NCBI GenBank assembly: GCA_036346275.1
Contig: CM070723.1
Span: forward strand, 868,001-932,000
Reading direction: 5' to 3'
DNA: 64,000 bases
Source of the DNA: Otatea glauca
Lineage: Eukaryota; Streptophyta; Magnoliopsida; Poales; Poaceae
Shown: in pieces, positions 58,337 to 64,000 of the stretch
How the letters are laid out: each line of letters opens with the position of its first letter
Numbering within the stretch: position 1 is the first letter of the stretch
Translations under genes and position numbers: made by a program
The notes under the pieces: model-generated
Seen by the model: the letters and a program-made list of their open reading frames with translations, nothing else
Database searches by the model: none
Told to the model about the DNA's origin: nothing

Positions 58337-58724
58337 GCGAAAATGCTTTTGTTATCTCTGAGGAAGGTGACGAGCTCGCCTTCCTATTTGGGATCGAGCC
58401 GGTGGAAATGCGACGATTTGCCCGAAGTTCCCTTTTTCGCCGCACGCCTTGGTCGGGCCGCTTGTTGATAGCCGCCTTCCGACGGCACCCTTCGGGTGAT
58501 CTCGGCCCGGCCGGCAAGATGTCCGGCCAGCGCCAGGGCCTTTTCCTCGCAGCCGTGCGCTGCCTTAAGGTTGCCGCAGACCGTTATGACGCCACCGGGC
58601 CCTGGGAGCTTCATGCACCGGTGCCCATAGTGATTCGCACCATAAACTTGATCGTATGGACGCCCGAGGATGGCGTTAGGGGAGATCGCCGTCCACGACT
58701 TCAAAGGTGATCACCAGCGGAAGT

Positions 58725-58997
58725 TTACTGAGTCGCCGAAGGTGACGGAGGACCACTTGCCTGCCGGGTGGTCGAGCTCCCGGGCACGATGCCAAAGAAG
58801 GGGATTGTTATGTTCTTGATTTTCGATCGGGGTATTTGCATCCGGTCCAAGGCGCTGGCCAGGAGCAGGTTGAGGGAACTGCCCCCGTCGACCATGACCC
58901 GGCCGACGACGGTGTTGTTTATGGTCGGGGCGACGACCAAAGCAGTTTTGAAGTCTCGGGACATCCCCGGAGGGGCGTCATCCCGAGAAAAGGTCAT
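58725..58997 (-). pseudogene. Gypsy aspartic protease region
   Basis: Motif FKTALVVAPTINNTVVGRVM followed by VDGGSSLNLL places the active-site Asp in the D-G-G-S-S variant seen in Tat-type elements. IPFFGIVPGSS follows, then the frame is lost. Confidence 0.8.
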
Positions 58998-59267
58998 GGG
59001 GACGCCGTCCCACCTGCAGGGTTGGTCAGCGGGCTTCCCGACGGTGGCTTGATAGACGGCGCGCGCGGCCCTTCACCAAGGCCGGATCGGTATGCGGAGG
59101 AGCCACCAAGATTACGCCCACACGGCGGTCACCTGTTGAACTCCAGATCGGGCTCGCTTGGACTCGACCGGCCGATCCTCCAGCCGCTCATCGCCTTTTG
59201 GGAGCGTGGCATCTCTCCATCCCCTATAAAGACGCCCAGCTTGAACACCATGTCCTGCACCTCGCAG

Positions 59268-60116
59268 TTATGGCCGTGAATCTTGTGGAACAGCAAAACT
59301 TGTTGGCGCCGGCCGGCCGCTCCTCGCCCCAAGCTCTGACGTTCGCGTGGAGGGGTCCCCGACCGCCCTCCACGGCCGGCGGGCGCTCGCTATGGCCGGC
59401 CGACGGTTCTCACGAGGTCGGGGCCCGGCGATCGGGCTCGCGGCTCGCCTTCTTCGCGTTTGTTGTCGATCGTGGCGACTACGCGGAGCCGCCGCCTCGA
59501 CGCCGCGGTCTTTTCTCGCTTTTGTCGCGACGGGCCGGGTCTCCTTCCTTAGCGCCGGATGGTCCTGCTTGCCAAGGCGAGGCCGAGCTTGCCTCGTCGT
59601 AGTCATGCTTCCAATGACAAGATCGTCGTCGGTCCGCATATCGCTCCGCCACGCGAATAGCTTTGTTGACGGTGAGCCTCGTAGCAATCTCGAGGTCCTC
59701 CGTGAGGCGCCCGTCTCTGACACCAAACTTGAAAGCCTTGATGACGGTTTCATCGAGATGTTGGGAATCGAGCCGCGCGAGTGAACCGCGCGACGAAGTC
59801 TCGCAGATGTTCCTTTCCTCGATAACACGGCCTGTGTCCTTTTCCGCCCGTGCCGCCGTAGCGCCCCGAAGTTGGAGTGGAGAGCGCCCGCACTGGCACC
59901 ATGATCGGAAGGTGCCGGCGATCGTTGAAGAGCCAAAGGGCGGCGCCGCCCAAAACGGGGGAGATAGTTGGCCATCGTGGCCTCGTCTCTCCGGCCGCCA
60001 AGATGGCGGTGGAGTATATGGAGAGGAATTCGCGGGTTCTTGGTCCCGCCGAACCGCTCCATCATCGCTGGCTTAAACCGGCCGCCAATGCATCGACGGA
60101 GATCGCTCGAGTACAC
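59268..60116 (-). pseudogene. Gypsy gag region
   Basis: The minus frame opens near MMERFGGTKNPRIPLHILHR and DEATMANYLP, recognisable as the start of the plant retrotransposon gag domain. Downstream the homology hops between frames, showing frameshifts. Capsid protein in functional elements. Confidence 0.75.
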
Positions 60117-60950
60117 CGCACCGTAGGTCGGAAGGCTACCGCCGCCGCCATCGGGCGCGAGTCGCCATCACCGACAGGAGAACTCGAGGCGGCGGCGCAC
60201 CCCGCGTCGACCGCGATGGTAGACGGGAGCGTTGTTACGGTGGCGTCGCGGGTGGTTGCGGGTCTCCTGTCGCTTAAGCCGGACGTCCGGAGAGACTTCC
60301 GGCATCGCTGTCCGGCGAAAGATCGCCATCACGCTACCGGGCGACGGCAGCCCACGCACCACCCCTTCCCGCCGGAGAGGTGGTGAAGATGGCGTTAGGC
60401 GCGAGCCTGGCGGGATCTCGCCGGTGGAGCGCCGACGATCATGCGACAGGGGCCGCTAGCCATCACGGGCGAGACTCGAGCCCGCAGAGCCTCGCTGTTG
60501 CCGGGGTGACGCCGCTTGGTCACCTTGTTGAGCTCTTCGCCAAGGACCATCGAAGAGGGCCGAGCCGGCCGAGCGCAGGTCACCATGACCGGCGATGGCT
60601 CGCAGCGTTCTTGGGCGTTTCGCTCGACGGGAAGGCCGAGCCGGCCGGATCGAGAGCCGGTCGCACCACGCCTCACGCCAATGGCGGCGATGGCTCGGTC
60701 GATGGCGACCTGGCGAGCCGATCGCCCCCGAGGAGTTCTCCGCCACCGCTGCCCGCTTCGGGGTCGCCACGCCCGCCGGCCGCGAAGGCCCGCTGCTCAT
60801 GGGGCGGCAAGGAGGGCGAGAGCATGGATGTGGAGCCTTGGCACTCGAGGACGCGTCCCGAGCCCAAGCTTGCTGTTCGTGACATGCCGGGTGGTGGAGC
60901 CGGAGGTGTTGAGCCGGCCGAGGTGACGAACTTTGACGAACGAAACTCGG

Positions 60951-60965
60951 CCCCACGGCGCGCCA
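60951..60965 (-). other. Primer-binding site of the Gypsy element
   Basis: The minus strand reads tggcgcgccgtgggg directly after the 5' LTR, close to the tggcgccc...gtgggg site used by many plant Gypsy elements with a tRNA primer. The tRNA species is not determined here. Confidence 0.6.
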
Positions 60966-60966
60966 C

Positions 60967-61968
60967 CGCCGACGACGGACCGCCGACCGCAAAGAAAGAG
61001 GGCGAAGGGTAGTACGGAGGGCGAGGCCCGCAGTTTCGCTGTCCGGAGGTACCCTCGGCGGGCGATCAACAGGGGGCCAAAGACAATCAAACAGGGACAC
61101 GAGATTTATATCGTTCGGCCGAACGCCCCTACCCAGCCGGATGATGGTATCAGATGCCCTCAATGCCGATGGTCGCCGCCTTTACAAATGAGAGTTAGGG
61201 GTTCCAATATGAGAGTGCCGGAGACTAGTTCGTGGAGGTGTAGTGAGAAAGAAGAAGAACCCCTTTCCAGAGGGCCCTGCCCTCCCTTATACGGTCGAAA
61301 AGGGCAGGTTACATTGGGGATTGGGAGCCGAGAGGATGAAAGGACTCATGCCAGAAAGCCATTGTCTTGGTGACTAGTCTTGTCTGGCATTGCCCACGCC
61401 AGGTTAGTAGACCCTCCGAGCAAAGCAGGTCGCTGCTTCTTCGGGAAACAGCGCACCCACTCTCTTTGGTTTAGTCAGATGATGACGTTGCCATGCGTGG
61501 CCCTAGCGCTGCCTGGGGTGAGTGGACTCCCATGCTGTACGCGACTGGATGATGGGACTGAGGCTTTGACTTTGGCGACCTTCGTGCTGCCTCGGGAAGG
61601 AGCCACCTGCTTCTTGTGCGGTCGCTCCAGGCGGTTGCGATTGTTGGACACGTGGTTAAAGGTCAGTAGAGGGCCCGATGCTCGACCCTTGGCGAGACCG
61701 GATCGGCCGGTCGAGGTCGGGAGCCCGGTCCGTGATTTAAGGTCGAACGCCCGCTTAGGTCGGGAAAGAGCTCTGAGCGGTCGGCTAGGTCGGAAAGAGC
61801 TCTTTATAGCCTTGCGACCTTTGATCGAGCTCGCTCTAACACCGATTGGTGCTCCGGATCGCGGTTCGGGACGCTCGCCGAAAGTTAGGGAACAGTCCCC
61901 CGATCTTAGAGGAGGGCTGCTCAAAGCCCCCCGGGGGGGCCACGTGTCAGGGTGGCCGATCTCCGACA
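60967..61968 (-). repeat. 5' LTR of the Gypsy element
   Basis: 1002 bp. The inner terminus (60967 onward) reads cgccgacgac where the partner reads tgtcgacgat, so the canonical CA end on the minus strand is mutated. Confidence 0.85.
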
Positions 61969-62360
61969 GAAATATTGAGTCGAAAATCATCAAAAATTGT
62001 AGAGTTTAAAATCATTTTTTTTGAAAAATTCAAAAATCGACCAAATTTCACTGATTTTCAGCCGGTTTATGACGAATAAATTTTTTCGATTGTTTGATTT
62101 TTTTTTTGAATTGAATCGATTTATCGAACGATTTTAGAAGCCGAATTACGTCAATACGACCGAAAGTCATGAAAATCGAGCGATTTTCATTAATTTTGAG
62201 AACCATGGGTGTACTACACCACACTCGTCCGTAGCACTTTGTTCAGATCCTCAACGGCTCAACCAGCTGAAAGCACATCTAGCGAGTAATGACTAGTGAG
62301 TGCCTATTGGCGCCTACCAACAACGTCGCTAAATTCAGCTTTTGTTCCGATGGACTCAAC

Positions 62361-63349
62361 TGTTGGAATTAATTTAAGAATTATTCATTGGAAAAAGTGT
62401 TGAGCCGGGTGTGGGACTTTAGTCATATACTGCTCAGCTAGCTGATAGGAAACTAACTTATAAGAGAAGCTCTTATATAAACTCTAATACGAGTTAATGG
62501 TAAGACTAGAGATACACATGGTTAACCTACGTTAGGTTATGTACACACATGCACGCAAGCGTGTATCATGTATTTTATGTGTTTTGTGACGACGCGCGAC
62601 CGCGACATCACGTGATAAGTGTACTTAACCTTTTGCCACGTATACCAATTGTCCCACATCACCTTGCATCTCGACTACTGATATGGTGCCGCAGTCTTAG
62701 CGAGATGCACGTTCTTGTGGTAGTAGCTTGATTTTTCATAACGCTAAGATCTCGCGAGGTGGTTTTGGCTCGGCGTTCCTTCGTAAGGGAGATGTCCCTG
62801 TATGTGAAACGATGCGATGAAAAAATGATCTAGGCTTCTTCTAGCGCTCTCTATTCCTTCGGTACTTCCTACAGCTTGAGCCATTCCATCTCTTTGCTCG
62901 TCGTGCAACAGGCGTGATGAAGAATGTCTCTGATCCAACGCCGGCCTTTGACAACCAACATGAGAAACCAGTGACTAGGTTTCTGGGAAGCGCCATATTG
63001 CATAACTGCTTGTCTTTACCTTCGATTGTCGCGCTGTTCCTACGCCGTTTCCTGTTCTGCACCAAGCCTGCTACAGTTGTCTAGGACTGACTAGTTGTTG
63101 GTCCAATAGGTCTTTCTCTTTGTAATTAGATCTATTGAGAATACATGGTGCTATGATAGTATTGTTTATATCTATGTACCAGTTGGACTATCTAGCATGC
63201 GTGGGTGTATCTTCTTTACTAGCATATTATGTATTCAACGAATATTTGCTAGCTACTAGTAATATGTCATAGACGCAATATTTAATTTCATGCTTTTATT
63301 GTATAACTATGGAATTAAATTAATATTACACCATATTAATTTTCCAACA
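62361..63349. mobile_element. Solo LTR, second family
   Basis: The element starts TGTTGGAA and ends TTCCAACA, an 8-bp perfect terminal inverted repeat. It is flanked by tcaac on both sides (62356-62360 and 63350-63354). Length is 989 bp. It contains a TATA-like cttatataaac (62482-62492). No primer-binding site, purine tract or coding region adjoins it, so it is a solo LTR. The superfamily cannot be told from the LTR alone. Confidence 0.88.
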
Positions 63350-63354
63350 TCAAC

Positions 63355-64000
63355 AAACTCAAATCGACCTAGTTGTTCTCTGAGGGGAATTTGGAGTGCT
63401 TATTCTTTTACAGTTTTGAGCGGTTGCCCTTAACTCTACCTACCACCATACAATTAAACTTACAATATTTTCACGCAAGGATGAATCATCATAACAATTC
63501 CACCATTGGACCACCATATGGTTCCTTGTCTCAAAAGACTTTTTTTTTTAACTATAAGAACCCTGAATAGAGACGAGTAGTTCCACAAGGTTGCCTTTTA
63601 CAATCATGGATCATGGAGTGAATACAAAATACAGCTCTTCTGCTTTCTTTGGAATGGTCTAGATCTTTTTCGGGAAAGGACAATGGATGGACACGAATAT
63701 TTTTTCCCCTGCCACTTGTAGTATATATCGTAAAGTTGCTTGTTAGTCAGTGTGCTACTTCCTTCCTCGGCAAGAGAAAAATATCCAACACTGACACTGT
63801 TGCTTGTAGTTTTTGTTTGTGGTGGCATTGTTTTCTTGCTGGTCATATACCCTTGTTCCCCTCCGCTTAGTCTCTTTCTCACCTTTTCCATTTTTGGGTT
63901 CTGCATAGTATGGGGTTCCATCAATACATGACTGGGTAGTGGGTACCACCAAAGTTCTTCTTAAGCTAAGTGCCATGAAAGTTGGTTTTATTTAGATAAA
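63355..64000. other. Terminal stretch, nothing recognised
   Basis: AT-rich DNA. Open frames at 63649-63931 on both strands show no recognisable protein features. Confidence 0.4.

Larger units (their letters stand above)
49624..61968 (-). mobile_element. Ty3/Gypsy element of Tat type, 12.3 kb, with an antisense gene
   Basis: The LTRs lie at 49624-50618 (995 bp) and 60967-61968 (1002 bp). In plus orientation the left runs TGTCGAC...CCGACA. The order on the minus strand is LTR, primer-binding site, gag, protease, RT, RNase H, integrase, a long non-gag-pol segment, purine tract (cttgggggctggt next to 50618), LTR. The flanking five bases are aaaat and gaaat (4 of 5). The long segment after integrase carries an ORF on the opposite strand and tandem repeats, both known hallmarks of the Tat lineage (families such as RIRE2, Retand and Grande). 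All minus-strand frames are broken. Confidence 0.9.
49569..62207. mobile_element. Small hAT-like element split by the Gypsy insertion
   Basis: The left remnant (49569-49623) begins cagggttcacaaaatt. The right remnant (61969-62207) ends with aattttgagaaccatg, whose complement is catggttctcaaaatt, so the termini are inverted repeats with 14 of 16 bases matching. The flanks are tgtgtact (49561-49568) and ggtgtact (62208-62215), an 8-bp duplication with one mismatch. A CAGGG-type terminus with an 8-bp duplication is the hAT signature. The joined remnants total about 295 bp, AT-rich with many gaaaatc motifs. Non-autonomous. Confidence 0.75.

Noticed and set aside
59268..60700. Plus-strand Arg/Ala-rich frames opposite gag
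   Set aside because: Shadows of GC-rich gag sequence without motifs; the minus strand carries recognisable gag peptides.

Overview
The window reads as grass nuclear DNA, most likely rice (genus Oryza) or a close relative. The reasons are a single-exon, very GC-rich EIN3-like gene, long intron-rich genes with canonical plant splice sites, and a dense load of grass-type transposable elements: Copia, Tat-type Gypsy, a TRIM, LINEs, MITEs and hAT remnants. I could run no database search. Names come from recognising conserved motifs, and the species is an inference.

Layout. 1-7.6 kb: repeats upstream of the EIN3-like gene, with a solo LTR (3305-4236, perfect 5-bp target duplication) and a roughly 2.1-kb foldback repeat (4988-7143) that carries two inverted copies of a GC-rich coding-like fragment. 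7.66-9.45 kb: intact EIN3-like transcription factor gene (+). 10.8-11.8 kb: 5'-truncated LINE with a 14-bp target duplication. 12.3-16.8 kb: BODYGUARD-like alpha/beta-hydrolase gene (-), frame-broken, with a second LINE (13-bp target duplication) in an intron. 17.7-31.3 kb: NUP214-like nucleoporin gene (+) of about 18 exons, with conserved splice sites but many single-base frame breaks and a 281-bp TRIM inside its large exon. 32-38.6 kb: mostly non-coding, with a decayed hAT-type transposon carrying a BED-finger-like ORF. 38.65-42.1 kb: MYB-CC transcription factor remnant (+). 42.6-49.05 kb: a complete but mutated Copia element with 440-bp LTRs. 49.57-62.2 kb: a small hAT-like element split by a 12.3-kb Tat-type Gypsy element (gag-pol on -). 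That Gypsy element carries, on the opposite strand, a separate intron-containing gene with its own TATA-like box and a coiled-coil C-terminus, plus tandem repeats. 62.36-63.35 kb: another solo LTR with a perfect 5-bp target duplication.

Of the four recognisable host genes, only the EIN3-like gene is open from start to stop. The BODYGUARD-like, NUP214-like and MYB-CC loci all keep splice sites and motifs but have broken reading frames. Either this is a decaying segment or the underlying sequence has single-base errors. The intact 596-codon EIN3-like frame argues against uniform error but does not exclude it. The most interesting non-standard features are the antisense spliced gene inside the Gypsy element, the TRIM in a nucleoporin exon, and the long hairpin-forming repeat upstream of the ethylene/sulfur-type regulator.
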